Positions 1-7,877 of a stretch of 64,000 nt of DNA are shown in pieces. A program made the position numbers and the translations under genes. The DNA comes from Anaerococcus sp. Marseille-Q5996 (GTDB lineage Bacteria > Bacillota > Clostridia > Tissierellales > Peptoniphilaceae), in NCBI RefSeq assembly GCF_946893725.1, contig NZ_CAMPPE010000002.1:124001-188000 (forward strand), written 5' to 3'. The notes beneath the pieces are model-generated. The model was given only the letters and a program-made list of their open reading frames with translations. It did not search any database and was not told where the DNA came from. Every line of letters begins with the position of its first letter. Positions within the stretch are counted from its first letter, which is position 1.

Positions 1-1104
1 ATAAATGGCTACCAAGCTGCCATGATGGTACCAACAGAGGTTTTAGCTATCCAACAATACGAAAAAAATTTAGATTTAATCAGAAAATTTGGTTTAAATT
101 TAGGATTGCTAACAGGATCTCAAAAAAATAAAGATGAGATTAAGGAAAAACTTGCCAATGGTGAAATTGACATTGTAATTGGAACTCATGCACTCATACA
201 GGAAGACGTAGTTATTAAGGATTTACGTTTTGTAGTAAATGATGAGCAGCATAGATTTGGTGTTGGCCAAAGGCAAGCACTTGGTCAAAAGGGTGAAAAA
301 GTTAATTACCTTACCATGACTGCAACACCAATTCCAAGAACAATTTCCTTAAGATTGTCAAAGATTTTAGACCTATCAATGATAAATGAGTTGCCTAAGG
401 GCAGAAAAGCAATTGCAACCAGTGTTGTAACTGAGCCAATGGAAGAAACTTTATTTTATGAGATAAATAAAAATCTAGATGATGGTAGGCAAATATATAT
501 AGTTTCTAATAATATAGATGCCGATGATCAAAACAGTGTAGAAAATCTATACAAGCGTTATAAAAAACAATTTAAAAATCGCATAGTAAAAAAACTACAT
601 GGAGATATGAAAGCTACCGATAAAGAAAAGACCCTAAAGGATTTTGCGAATGGGAAAATCGAAATTTTAATATCTACGACTGTAATTGAAGTTGGTATTG
701 ATGTAGCAAATGCAAATACTATGGTAATTTATAATGCAAATCATTTTGGACTTTCATCTCTCCACCAATTGCGTGGAAGAGTTGGTAGAGGGCCCTATGA
801 TTCATTTTGTTATTTGGTAAGTAAAAATGCAGATGGTATGGCAAAATTAAATATCTTAGTGAATAATGAAAATGGATTTGATATTGCAAAGAAAGACTTC
901 GACCTCCGTGGCGGTGGCAAAATTTTATCATCCATCCAACATGGAAGAAATATCAGCCAAATAGAGTTTTTAAATATGGAAAAAGAAGAAATTGATAAAG
1001 GCTTTGAGATATTTGATTATCTAAAATCAAACAATTTTGAAGGTGTAAATTTTTCTTATATAGAAAAGTTTTTTGAAACGGACAAAAGGATAATTTTAAA
1101 TTAA
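1..1104 (+). CDS. recG: ATP-dependent DNA helicase RecG, C-terminal part
   Basis: RecG remodels stalled replication forks and Holliday junctions in DNA repair. The reading frame is open from base 1, so the 5' end lies outside the window and 367 residues remain. Visible superfamily 2 motifs are the DEQH box (about residues 81-84 of the fragment), ATPIPRT, the TTVIEVGIDV motif and the QLRGRVGRG motif VI. The upstream residues NGYQAAMMVPTEVLA match the family's motif Ia region. The stop codon overlaps the rsmD start by one base, so the two genes are probably coupled. The recG-rsmD-coaD order is common in Firmicutes. Confidence 0.95.
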   Translation: MNGYQAAMMVPTEVLAIQQYEKNLDLIRKFGLNLGLLTGSQKNKDEIKEKLANGEIDIVIGTHALIQEDVVIKDLRFVVNDEQHRFGVGQRQALGQKGEKVNYLTMTATPIPRTISLRLSKILDLSMINELPKGRKAIATSVVTEPMEETLFYEINKNLDDGRQIYIVSNNIDADDQNSVENLYKRYKKQFKNRIVKKLHGDMKATDKEKTLKDFANGKIEILISTTVIEVGIDVANANTMVIYNANHFGLSSLHQLRGRVGRGPYDSFCYLVSKNADGMAKLNILVNNENGFDIAKKDFDLRGGGKILSSIQHGRNISQIEFLNMEKEEIDKGFEIFDYLKSNNFEGVNFSYIEKFFETDKRIILN

Positions 1105-1646
1105 TGAGAGTTGTAGCAGGAAAATATAAGGGTTTTAACCTAATTGCACCAAAAAATAAGAATACTAGACCTACTGATAATAAAATCAAGGAAGCTATTT
1201 TTGATATGCTTTATCCAATGAAGACAAATGGCAATGCCCTAGACTTGTTTGCTGGAAGTGGGCAAATGGGTATAGAATTTTTATCTAGAGGCTTAAACTT
1301 TGTTTATTTTAATGAAATAGATAGGATAAGTTTAAAATCCTTAAAGGAAAATTTAGAAAAAATAAATGATCCAAATTATGAAATTTCTAAGCTAGATTAT
1401 AGGGCTGCCTTGGAAAATTATAAAAATAAAGGCATAAAATTTGATTATATTCTCCTAGACCCTCCCTATGATGAAGAATACATCACAGAATCGGTGGAAT
1501 TAATTTTAAATTATGAATTGTTAAATGACGATGGTATAGTAATAACAGAATCAGATAGAAACATTGAGTTTTCTGATACATATGATTTATATCTCATTAA
1601 AGAGAAAACTTATGGAAGGAAAATAGTTAAAATTTATATAAAATGA
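1104..1646 (+). CDS. rsmD: 16S rRNA (guanine966-N2)-methyltransferase RsmD
   Basis: The enzyme methylates G966 of 16S rRNA using S-adenosylmethionine during 30S assembly. The 180-residue length is normal for the family. The SAM-binding motif DLFAGSG lies at about 47-53 and the catalytic DPPY motif at 119-122. The start overlaps the recG stop, and the 3' end overlaps the coaD start by four bases, so the three genes form one translationally coupled unit. Confidence 0.95.
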   Translation: MRVVAGKYKGFNLIAPKNKNTRPTDNKIKEAIFDMLYPMKTNGNALDLFAGSGQMGIEFLSRGLNFVYFNEIDRISLKSLKENLEKINDPNYEISKLDYRAALENYKNKGIKFDYILLDPPYDEEYITESVELILNYELLNDDGIVITESDRNIEFSDTYDLYLIKEKTYGRKIVKIYIK

Positions 1647-2125
1647 AAGTAATATATCCAGGAACCTTTGACCCACCAACCTTTGGCCATCTTGATATTA
1701 TAAAAAGACTTAGCCAAATGTTTGATGAAGTAGTAGTTGCACTTTTGATAAATGGAAATAAAAATCCGATTTTTACCCTTGACGAAAGAATCGAAATGAT
1801 AAAATCAGAAGTGGATGACCATAACCTTAAGAATGTAAGTATAAAAACCTTTGATGGTTTAATGGTAAACTTTGCAAAAGAAGAAGATGCACACATAATT
1901 GCAAGAGGTCTTAGGGGAATGGCGGACTATGAATATGAAAGAAATCTTGCTAGGGTAAATGAAGCGCTTTACAAGGGACTAGAAACAGTATATCTTTTAA
2001 GTAATCCTGATTATTCGCACATTAGCTCAAGCATGGTAAAAGAAGTTGCAAGTTTTGAGGGAGATATATCTTCCTTCGTAAGCAAAGATGTTGAATGTAA
2101 AATGAAAGAAAAATTTAATTATTAA
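1643..2125 (+). CDS. coaD: phosphopantetheine adenylyltransferase CoaD
   Basis: CoaD transfers AMP to 4'-phosphopantetheine, the penultimate step of coenzyme A synthesis in the cytosol. The 160-residue length is typical. The nucleotidyltransferase signature YPGTFDPPTFGH is at residues 5-16 (the T/HxGH motif), and the C-terminal ISSSMVKEV segment is the second nucleotide-binding motif. The rsmD-coaD pairing is a well-known conserved neighbourhood. Confidence 0.96.
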   Translation: MKVIYPGTFDPPTFGHLDIIKRLSQMFDEVVVALLINGNKNPIFTLDERIEMIKSEVDDHNLKNVSIKTFDGLMVNFAKEEDAHIIARGLRGMADYEYERNLARVNEALYKGLETVYLLSNPDYSHISSSMVKEVASFEGDISSFVSKDVECKMKEKFNY

Positions 2126-2135
2126 GGGGGAACAT

Positions 2136-2621
2136 ATGGCAAGCACAATCACAGAATTAATTAATGAAATGGAAGATGTAATGGATGAAGCAAGTGCTGT
2201 TCCATTTTCTAGAAAGGTATCAGTAGATCCAGACGAAATTTATGAAATATTAAATGAAATGAAAGATTCTTTACCACAAGAAATCAAACAAGCAGAATGG
2301 ACTTACCAAGAAAAAGATAGAATTATCGGCGAAGCAAATGCAGAAGCAAATGAAAGATTAGCTCAAGCTGACAAAGAAATTCAAAATTTTAAAGAACAAG
2401 CAAAAACTCAATACCAAAAAATGATTTCAGAACATGAAATTACTCTACAAGCAAGAACAGAAGCTGACAGAATCCTTCAAGAAGCAGCAACAGAAGCAAA
2501 CAAAATTAGACAACAATCATATGAGTATATCGATAAATTATTCTCATCATCATCTGAAAACTTCAGTCAATTAGCTCAACAATTAGAAAAAAATAGAAGA
2601 TCTATTTTAGAATCAAGATAA
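2136..2621 (+). CDS. coiled-coil protein, ATP-synthase-B/DivIVA-like
   Basis: The function is not known. The 161-residue protein is acidic and predicted to be almost entirely helical, with a heptad-rich, Ala/Glu/Gln-rich coiled coil at about 50-150 that resembles the stalk of ATP synthase subunit b. It has no membrane segment or catalytic motif. It has a good ribosome site (AAGGGGG, then ATG) ten bases after coaD and is the last gene before a terminator. Similar proteins commonly follow coaD in Peptoniphilaceae-like genomes. A cell-shape or septum scaffold role is possible but unproven. Confidence 0.6.
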   Translation: MASTITELINEMEDVMDEASAVPFSRKVSVDPDEIYEILNEMKDSLPQEIKQAEWTYQEKDRIIGEANAEANERLAQADKEIQNFKEQAKTQYQKMISEHEITLQARTEADRILQEAATEANKIRQQSYEYIDKLFSSSSENFSQLAQQLEKNRRSILESR

Positions 2622-2627
2622 ATAAAA

Positions 2628-2667
2628 AAGACGCCATTAGCTTTCTAATAGCGTCTTATTTTTTTTG
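2628..2667. terminator. bidirectional terminator between the coaD operon and tmcAL
   Basis: AAGACGC at 2628-2634 pairs with GCGTCTT at 2651-2657. An inner ATTAG/CTAAT stem is separated from it by one mismatch, and the loop is CTTT. T-runs flank the hairpin on both strands. It overlaps the 3' end of the convergent tmcAL gene. Confidence 0.85.
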
Positions 2668-3802
2668 TAAAATCTTGATTTAAATCTCGCCCCGTAGAAA
2701 TATTATATAAATTTGAGGCCTTAAGCATTTGTGTTAAAACTTTTTTATCAGTTCCAGTTAACCTATCCATATCTTTTTTTGTAAGTACTGGCATACTTTT
2801 TGAATTTCTAAATATATACTCACTTTTTTTATTAAAGGCCAAGACTTTGTAAAAATCAATATCATAGTCATTCATATAACTATCATTCTCAAGGATAAAA
2901 TTTAACATAAGTCTTTTAATCCTTGATGAAGTATATCTTTTTGTAGTAGCTTCTTCTATAAATGATGAAAAATTTTGGTTTTTAAGAGCTATTTTCCTAA
3001 GATAATTTTCAATACCATCTTCATAACACAAAATATTATCCATTGGCTTTTGCTCTATTAGGAGCAAATATTTAAAAATCTCATATTCATAATCCATACT
3101 AGGAATTCCAAATTTTTGTATACTTTCTTCAATGACTTCATAAGAAAAATTAGGTACATGGTCCTTGTAATCATTAAAAATATTTTTTCTAATAGCAGTT
3201 GAAGATGAGATATTTTCTTTTTTTAATTCACTTTCTTTATTTAAAGATGAAATTCTTTTTATAGGAACAGGTTTTATTTTTGAATCTATTTTTCTAATAG
3301 CTCTAATATACTCAAGAGCTAAGATATTATTTGAAGTAATAAAATTATTTTCCCCAAGCAATTGGCAGGTGGAATCATAACGTGCCTTTGTAAAGGATGA
3401 GTTGTGGAGATTATTTTTAGTTAATTCTTCAAGTTCGTAAGATTTTTCAATTAAAATATCAACTTTTTCTAAAAATTCATCTGGGTTTAATTTTTCAATA
3501 CCAAAAGATAGGTAATCTATACCTATCTTTTCTAATATTTTAATAGATCCTATTGCAAAGTATTCTGCAGATTGAAGGCTTATAAATGATGGCATTTCAA
3601 CAACCATATCAAAACCGGCTTTCATAGCACTATCTGCCCTTGAAAATTTGTCGATAATTGCAGGCTCTCCTCTTTGGACGTAGTCACCACTCATAATACT
3701 TAAAGAAAGTTCTGCATTTGTTTGCTTTTTTGCCTCGTCAAGCAGATACTTATGTCCCATGTGGAAGGGATTAAATTCGGAAATTATTGCTAAAGTTTTC
3801 AT
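2645..3802 (-). CDS. tmcAL: tRNA(Met) cytidine acetate ligase TmcAL-like (YlbM family)
   Basis: The family forms N4-acetylcytidine at the wobble position of elongator tRNA-Met from acetate and ATP. The N-terminal nucleotidyltransferase motif EFNPFHMGH (about residues 8-16) and the GDYVQRGEPA segment are characteristic. An in-frame TTG lies six codons upstream at 3820, but the ATG at 3802 was chosen because the family starts just before this motif. A GGGG tract 12 bases upstream may serve as the ribosome site. The gene stands alone on the minus strand, convergent with the coaD operon and divergent from efp. Confidence 0.88.
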   Translation of the reverse strand: MKTLAIISEFNPFHMGHKYLLDEAKKQTNAELSLSIMSGDYVQRGEPAIIDKFSRADSAMKAGFDMVVEMPSFISLQSAEYFAIGSIKILEKIGIDYLSFGIEKLNPDEFLEKVDILIEKSYELEELTKNNLHNSSFTKARYDSTCQLLGENNFITSNNILALEYIRAIRKIDSKIKPVPIKRISSLNKESELKKENISSSTAIRKNIFNDYKDHVPNFSYEVIEESIQKFGIPSMDYEYEIFKYLLLIEQKPMDNILCYEDGIENYLRKIALKNQNFSSFIEEATTKRYTSSRIKRLMLNFILENDSYMNDYDIDFYKVLAFNKKSEYIFRNSKSMPVLTKKDMDRLTGTDKKVLTQMLKASNLYNISTGRDLNQDFTKKIRRY

Positions 3803-3822
3803 AAAATCGTTATACCCCAAAT

Positions 3823-3858
3823 GAATTATATTTCATTATTGAATTATATTTCATTATT
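3823..3858. repeat. perfect tandem duplication of an 18-base unit
   Basis: The unit GAATTATATTTCATTATT occurs twice head to tail (3823-3840 and 3841-3858) in the tmcAL/efp intergenic space. It lies just upstream of the tmcAL start on the minus strand, so it may affect that promoter. Confidence 0.9.
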
Positions 3859-3901
3859 AAGGAATATTTTATATATATTTGAAATATAATCCTAATAAAA
3901 T

Positions 3902-3960
3902 TTCCAAAAAAATACAGAATATGGTATAATAATGTAAACTAAATTTACATAGGAGGAATT
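3902..3960 (+). promoter_or_regulatory. efp promoter with a palindrome in the leader
   Basis: A consensus -10 TATAAT is at 3925-3930, with a weak -35 TTCCAA 17 bases upstream. A perfect inverted repeat, ATGTAAA (3932-3938) and TTTACAT (3944-3950), follows the -10 and ends just before the ribosome site AGGAGG. It could be an operator or a 5' hairpin on the transcript. Confidence 0.7.
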
Positions 3961-4518
3961 ATGATTTCTGCAAATGATTTAAGAAAAGGTGTTACTTTTG
4001 TATATGACAATGATGTTTACCAAGTAGTTGATTTTCAACACGTTAAACCAGGTAAGGGTGCTGCATTTGTTCGTGCAAAGATAAGATCAGTTATGGGTGG
4101 AGGAACAAAAGATGTAACTTTTAACCCAAATGAAAAATTTGAAAACGCTGTTATTTCCACTAAAGAAATGCAATATTTATACAATGATGGTACACTTTAT
4201 TATTTTATGGATCCTGAAACATTTGAACAAATTGGTATTGAATACGAGGCTGTAGAAGAAGCTATCCAATATGTAAAAGAAAACGACACAGTACAAATCA
4301 AATTCTATGACGGCAATCCATTTAGCGTTGATGCTCCAAACTTTGTTGAACTTAAAGTTACAGAAACAGAACCAGCTATCAAAGGTGATACAGCAACAAA
4401 CGTTACAAAACCAGCTACAGTAGAAACAGGCGCAATTATTAACGTTCCAGTTTTCGTAAATGAAGGGGACACAATTAAAATTGATACAAGAACTGGAGAT
4501 TATCTATCCAGAGTTTAA
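3961..4518 (+). CDS. efp: translation elongation factor P
   Basis: EF-P binds between the ribosomal P and E sites and relieves stalling at polyproline stretches. The 185-residue length and three-domain layout are standard. The modifiable loop tip is PGKG at 30-33 with Lys32, as in Firmicutes. The gene has a strong ribosome site (AGGAGG) and its own promoter, and it heads the efp-yqhY-nusB-xse cluster. Confidence 0.97.
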   Translation: MISANDLRKGVTFVYDNDVYQVVDFQHVKPGKGAAFVRAKIRSVMGGGTKDVTFNPNEKFENAVISTKEMQYLYNDGTLYYFMDPETFEQIGIEYEAVEEAIQYVKENDTVQIKFYDGNPFSVDAPNFVELKVTETEPAIKGDTATNVTKPATVETGAIINVPVFVNEGDTIKIDTRTGDYLSRV

Positions 4519-4527
4519 GGAGAAATA

Positions 4528-4854
4528 ATGGCTAATAATTTTAGAAATGGACAAGTGAAAATAGCAAATGAAATTTTAGACCAGCTAGCAATAAGAGCAA
4601 GTGAAGAAATAAATGGAGTTTGCGCTAAAAGTGAAAATGAAAGCAAAATAAATATTTCACAAAACAGTCCAAAAAGTACAGTAACTCAAGCAAATGGAAA
4701 ACTACTAGTAGACTTAAATGTAAGTCTTGATAAGAATGTGAATGTTAGAAAAACTATAAAAGATATTCAAGAAAACGTAGTAAGAGTTATTGAATCTATG
4801 ACAGGCCTAAGCGTTGCTCGTGTGAACGTTTCTGTGGATAAATTAATAATCTAA
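4528..4854 (+). CDS. yqhY: Asp23/Gls24 family protein (YqhY-like)
   Basis: This is a 108-residue Asp23/Gls24-fold protein with conserved IANEILDQLAIRASEEINGV at the N-terminus and a C-terminal GLSVARVNVSVDKL strand. In Bacillus the orthologue between efp/acc genes and nusB is linked to regulation of acetyl-CoA carboxylase, but the role here is not shown. It starts nine bases after efp and overlaps nusB by one base (TAATG). Confidence 0.85.
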   Translation: MANNFRNGQVKIANEILDQLAIRASEEINGVCAKSENESKINISQNSPKSTVTQANGKLLVDLNVSLDKNVNVRKTIKDIQENVVRVIESMTGLSVARVNVSVDKLII

Positions 4855-5228
4855 TGAAACGCACTGAGCAAAGAGAATGGGTTTTTAAACTCATCTATGA
4901 AGATAGTATAAATAAAATATCTGACGTTGAAAAAACTTTATCAAATCACGGAATAGCTGATGAAGAATTTATAAAAGATTCTATCATTTCATATAATGAG
5001 AATTATGAAAATATAGAAAAAACCTTAGAAGAATCTCTAAAAAAGAGATATAATCGCTTATCTAAAGTTGAAAAAGCAATATTATTCCTAAGTTTAAATG
5101 AGATGAAATATATGGACATTCCAGTTTCGGTTTCTATAAATGAAGCTGTTGAACTTGCAAAAATCTATGCTGATGACAATGACTATCAGATGATAAATTC
5201 AGTTTTAGGGAAAATTGTAAGAAAATAA
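4854..5228 (+). CDS. nusB: transcription antitermination factor NusB
   Basis: NusB pairs with S10 (NusE) on boxA RNA to promote antitermination of rRNA transcription. The 124-residue protein has the family's all-helical pattern, including the conserved LSKVEKAILFLSLNEMKY and VSINEAVELAKIYADD segments. It is coupled to yqhY upstream and lies one base from xseA. Confidence 0.94.
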   Translation: MKRTEQREWVFKLIYEDSINKISDVEKTLSNHGIADEEFIKDSIISYNENYENIEKTLEESLKKRYNRLSKVEKAILFLSLNEMKYMDIPVSVSINEAVELAKIYADDNDYQMINSVLGKIVRK

Positions 5229-5229
5229 T

Positions 5230-6417
5230 ATGTTAAAGGCACTTTCTGTAAAACAATTTAACGAATATTTTAAAACTAGCATAAAACATGATCCCATCCT
5301 AACAAGAGTATATATAAATGGAAGCCTTGCCAATATAAGGTTTAATGGTGCCCATTTATATTTTTCTTTGAAAGAAGGAAACGATATTATAGACTGTGTA
5401 ATATATTATTACGTAGATAAGGATATTGATTTTGACTTTAAGGAAGGGATGGATGTCCTAGTTCGTGGTAACTTTTCCTACAATAATTTTTCATCAAGGG
5501 TTGTCATAATAACAAATGAAATAAATAAAAATGGAGTATCTGAGGAATATTTAAAGTTTATCAAAATGAAAGAAGACTTTAAAAATCGTGGATACTTTGA
5601 CTTGGAAAATAAAAAAGAGATTCCAAAACTTCCGAAAAATGTGGGGCTAATAACATCAAAAGACGGGGCTGCCATAGTCGACTTTATTTCAGTAATAAAC
5701 CAAAAACCAAATGACATCAAAATAAAGTTATTTCCAGTAAAGGTTCAAGGAAACGATGCAGTGGAATTGATTTTAAAAGGCCTTGATGATTTGGAAAAAT
5801 TGGACCTTGATGTAATAGTAATAACTCGTGGTGGAGGATCTAACGAAGATTTATCAGTCTTTAACGACAAAGAAATAATCGAGCGAGTTTTTAAAGCGAA
5901 AACACCAATTATTTCAGCAATCGGACACAAAATTGATACTACATTATTGGATCTAGTCGCTGACTTATCACTACAAACACCAACAGAGGCTGGATCATAT
6001 ATTATTGCGAATTATACAAATCTAGAAAGCGAAATAAAGAAAAACATCTCGCTAATGAAAGATATAATTCTAAGCCAGATTAGACTAAATGAATATAAGC
6101 TAGCTATTCTAAAACAAAAATTAAAAGCAACTAATCCAAAAAATAGTGTTGAACAAAAAAATAAGGATGTCAAAAGTCTTAAATTAGCAATTGATAAGGC
6201 GATAAAAAACAATCTTGCTTTTAATAAATCCAAGATAAATTTATTAGAAACAAGACTTAAGGCGGCAAAAACATTAATAGAGGCTAGAAAAGAAAATATT
6301 GTTATAAAAAGTGTCGACGATGCTCAAATATTTTCTAAATATTCAGTAAAAGTGGGAGAAGAGATAGAAATCAACTTTAGTGATGGAAGGATAAAAGCAG
6401 TAGTAACTGATGGATAA
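5230..6417 (+). CDS. xseA: exodeoxyribonuclease VII large subunit
   Basis: This is the catalytic subunit of exonuclease VII, which degrades single-stranded DNA in both directions. The N-terminal OB-fold lies at about 1-100. The catalytic core contains GLITSKDGAAIVDF, TRGGGSNEDLSVFND and the GHKIDTTLLDLVADL signature. A lysine-rich coiled coil follows. At 395 residues it is shorter than the Bacillus protein (about 448), mainly in the coiled-coil region. Its stop overlaps the xseB start. Confidence 0.95.
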   Translation: MLKALSVKQFNEYFKTSIKHDPILTRVYINGSLANIRFNGAHLYFSLKEGNDIIDCVIYYYVDKDIDFDFKEGMDVLVRGNFSYNNFSSRVVIITNEINKNGVSEEYLKFIKMKEDFKNRGYFDLENKKEIPKLPKNVGLITSKDGAAIVDFISVINQKPNDIKIKLFPVKVQGNDAVELILKGLDDLEKLDLDVIVITRGGGSNEDLSVFNDKEIIERVFKAKTPIISAIGHKIDTTLLDLVADLSLQTPTEAGSYIIANYTNLESEIKKNISLMKDIILSQIRLNEYKLAILKQKLKATNPKNSVEQKNKDVKSLKLAIDKAIKNNLAFNKSKINLLETRLKAAKTLIEARKENIVIKSVDDAQIFSKYSVKVGEEIEINFSDGRIKAVVTDG

Positions 6418-6595
6418 ATCATTTGAAGAAAATTATAAAAAAATTGAAGAACTCTTAGAAAAATTAGAAGAAAATAAGGAAAATTTGGATGAGAGTATAA
6501 AAATTTATGAAGAAGCTAACGGTCTTTACGAGGAACTTAAATCTCAACTTTCAGACTATCAAGCGAAAATTGAAGTAATAGGCAACCATGAATAA
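6410..6595 (+). CDS. xseB: exodeoxyribonuclease VII small subunit
   Basis: This 61-residue helical-hairpin protein binds the coiled coil of XseA. The conserved FEENYKKIEELLEKLEENK start and ESIKIYEEANGLYEEL second helix are visible. It overlaps xseA by eight bases and ispA by eight bases, so the three genes are coupled. Confidence 0.95.
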   Translation: MDKSFEENYKKIEELLEKLEENKENLDESIKIYEEANGLYEELKSQLSDYQAKIEVIGNHE

Positions 6596-7415
6596 TGAAA
6601 TTTTTGAAAAAACATTAACTAGTAATAAAAATTTAATAGATCAAAAAGCAAAAACTTATTTTGATAATAATTATAGGATAGCTCATGCTCTTAGCTATGC
6701 AATGGATTCAGGAAAAAGAATCAGGGCTAATCTATATTTAGAAAGTTTGAAATTATTTGATAAAGAAATTACAGAAACTGATATTGACTTTGCCCTTGCT
6801 TTAGAAATGGTCCATGCTTATTCTTTAGTCCATGACGATTTGCCAGCAATGGATGATGATGATATGAGACGCGGAAAGCCTTCCTTACATAAAAAGTTTG
6901 GAGAAGATATTGCAATATTAAGTGGAGATGCTCTCCTTAATGAAGCAAGCTCTCTTATTTTTAATCTAGCTTGTAAAAATCCGATGTATGCAGAGGCTGG
7001 AAAATATCTTTTTGACCATAGTGGGTACAAGGGCATGATAGAAGGTCAAGTTTTAGATTTAAGATGCCCAGAAGCTTACGATAAAGACTATCTTTTAAAT
7101 GTTTACGATAAAAAAACTTCTGATTTATTTAAAGCATCTATAATATGTGCTGCAATTGTTTGTGGTTGTTCAAATGAGGGAATAAAGAAACTAGAAGAAT
7201 ATGCTTATAATCTAGGTCTAGCTTATCAAATTCAGGATGATTTACTCGAAGAAACATATGCTGATGAACTAAATATTTTAAATGTTTTAGAAAAAAATGC
7301 AGCTATAGAATTGTTAAATCAGATAAATCAAAAAGCAAAGACAGCTATATCAAATTTTACTAACAACGATTTTTTACTATTTTTGATAGATTACCTATCA
7401 GTGCGCGAGAAATAA
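6588..7415 (+). CDS. ispA: polyprenyl synthetase (farnesyl/geranyl diphosphate synthase-like)
   Basis: The family condenses isopentenyl and allylic diphosphates for undecaprenol and quinone precursors. The first Asp-rich motif, DDLPAMDDDD, is at 83-92, and GKRIR and the KKTSDLF lysine segment are present. The second Asp-rich motif is changed: residues 217-221 read DDLLE instead of DDxxD. The usual following segment (a GK...SD..NKKSTY-type stretch) is absent, giving 275 rather than about 295 residues. The gene may encode a diverged enzyme. It sits between xseB and argR, as in many Firmicutes. Confidence 0.85.
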   Translation: MNNEIFEKTLTSNKNLIDQKAKTYFDNNYRIAHALSYAMDSGKRIRANLYLESLKLFDKEITETDIDFALALEMVHAYSLVHDDLPAMDDDDMRRGKPSLHKKFGEDIAILSGDALLNEASSLIFNLACKNPMYAEAGKYLFDHSGYKGMIEGQVLDLRCPEAYDKDYLLNVYDKKTSDLFKASIICAAIVCGCSNEGIKKLEEYAYNLGLAYQIQDDLLEETYADELNILNVLEKNAAIELLNQINQKAKTAISNFTNNDFLLFLIDYLSVREK

Positions 7416-7424
7416 GGAAAAATT

Positions 7425-7877
7425 ATGAAAAAATATACCAGACAAAGATTGATTCTTGATATTATCCAGAATAACGAAGTAAAAACTCAAAGCCAACTTT
7501 CTCAAATGTTAAGAGACCAAGGGGTTGATGCAACACAAGCTACCATATCTAGGGACATCAAGGAACTTCGTATTTCAAAAGTTCAAACTGATGATTATGA
7601 ATACAAATATACAGTAGTTGATACAGTTTATGACACTTTAAATGAACGTATGGAAAAGATTTTTAAGGAATCTGTACTTTCTGTTGAAAAAAGTGGGCAA
7701 TTTTGCGTAATTAAAACTATTTCATACTGTGCAACTGTATGTGGTCAATATATTACAAACGCAAAACTTGAAAACATTCAGGGAATAGTGACAGGAATAG
7801 ATACCATGTTTATAACACCAAGAGATTTTGATACTCTCGATGATTTGATAGAAGAAATAAGGGATATGGTTAGATAA
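7425..7877 (+). CDS. argR: ArgR/AhrC-family arginine repressor-like regulator
   Basis: This 150-residue protein has an N-terminal winged helix (1-70) with the recognition segment QATISRDIKELRIS, as in ArgR/AhrC. The C-terminal hexamerisation and arginine-binding domain is diverged. Where the family has GTIAGDDT, this protein has IVTGIDT (121-127) with only one of the two aspartates, and the GNANA motif is replaced by SYCAT around 100-104. The DNA-binding fold is clear, but arginine sensing may be altered. The recN neighbourhood is the usual one. Confidence 0.88.
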   Translation: MKKYTRQRLILDIIQNNEVKTQSQLSQMLRDQGVDATQATISRDIKELRISKVQTDDYEYKYTVVDTVYDTLNERMEKIFKESVLSVEKSGQFCVIKTISYCATVCGQYITNAKLENIQGIVTGIDTMFITPRDFDTLDDLIEEIRDMVR

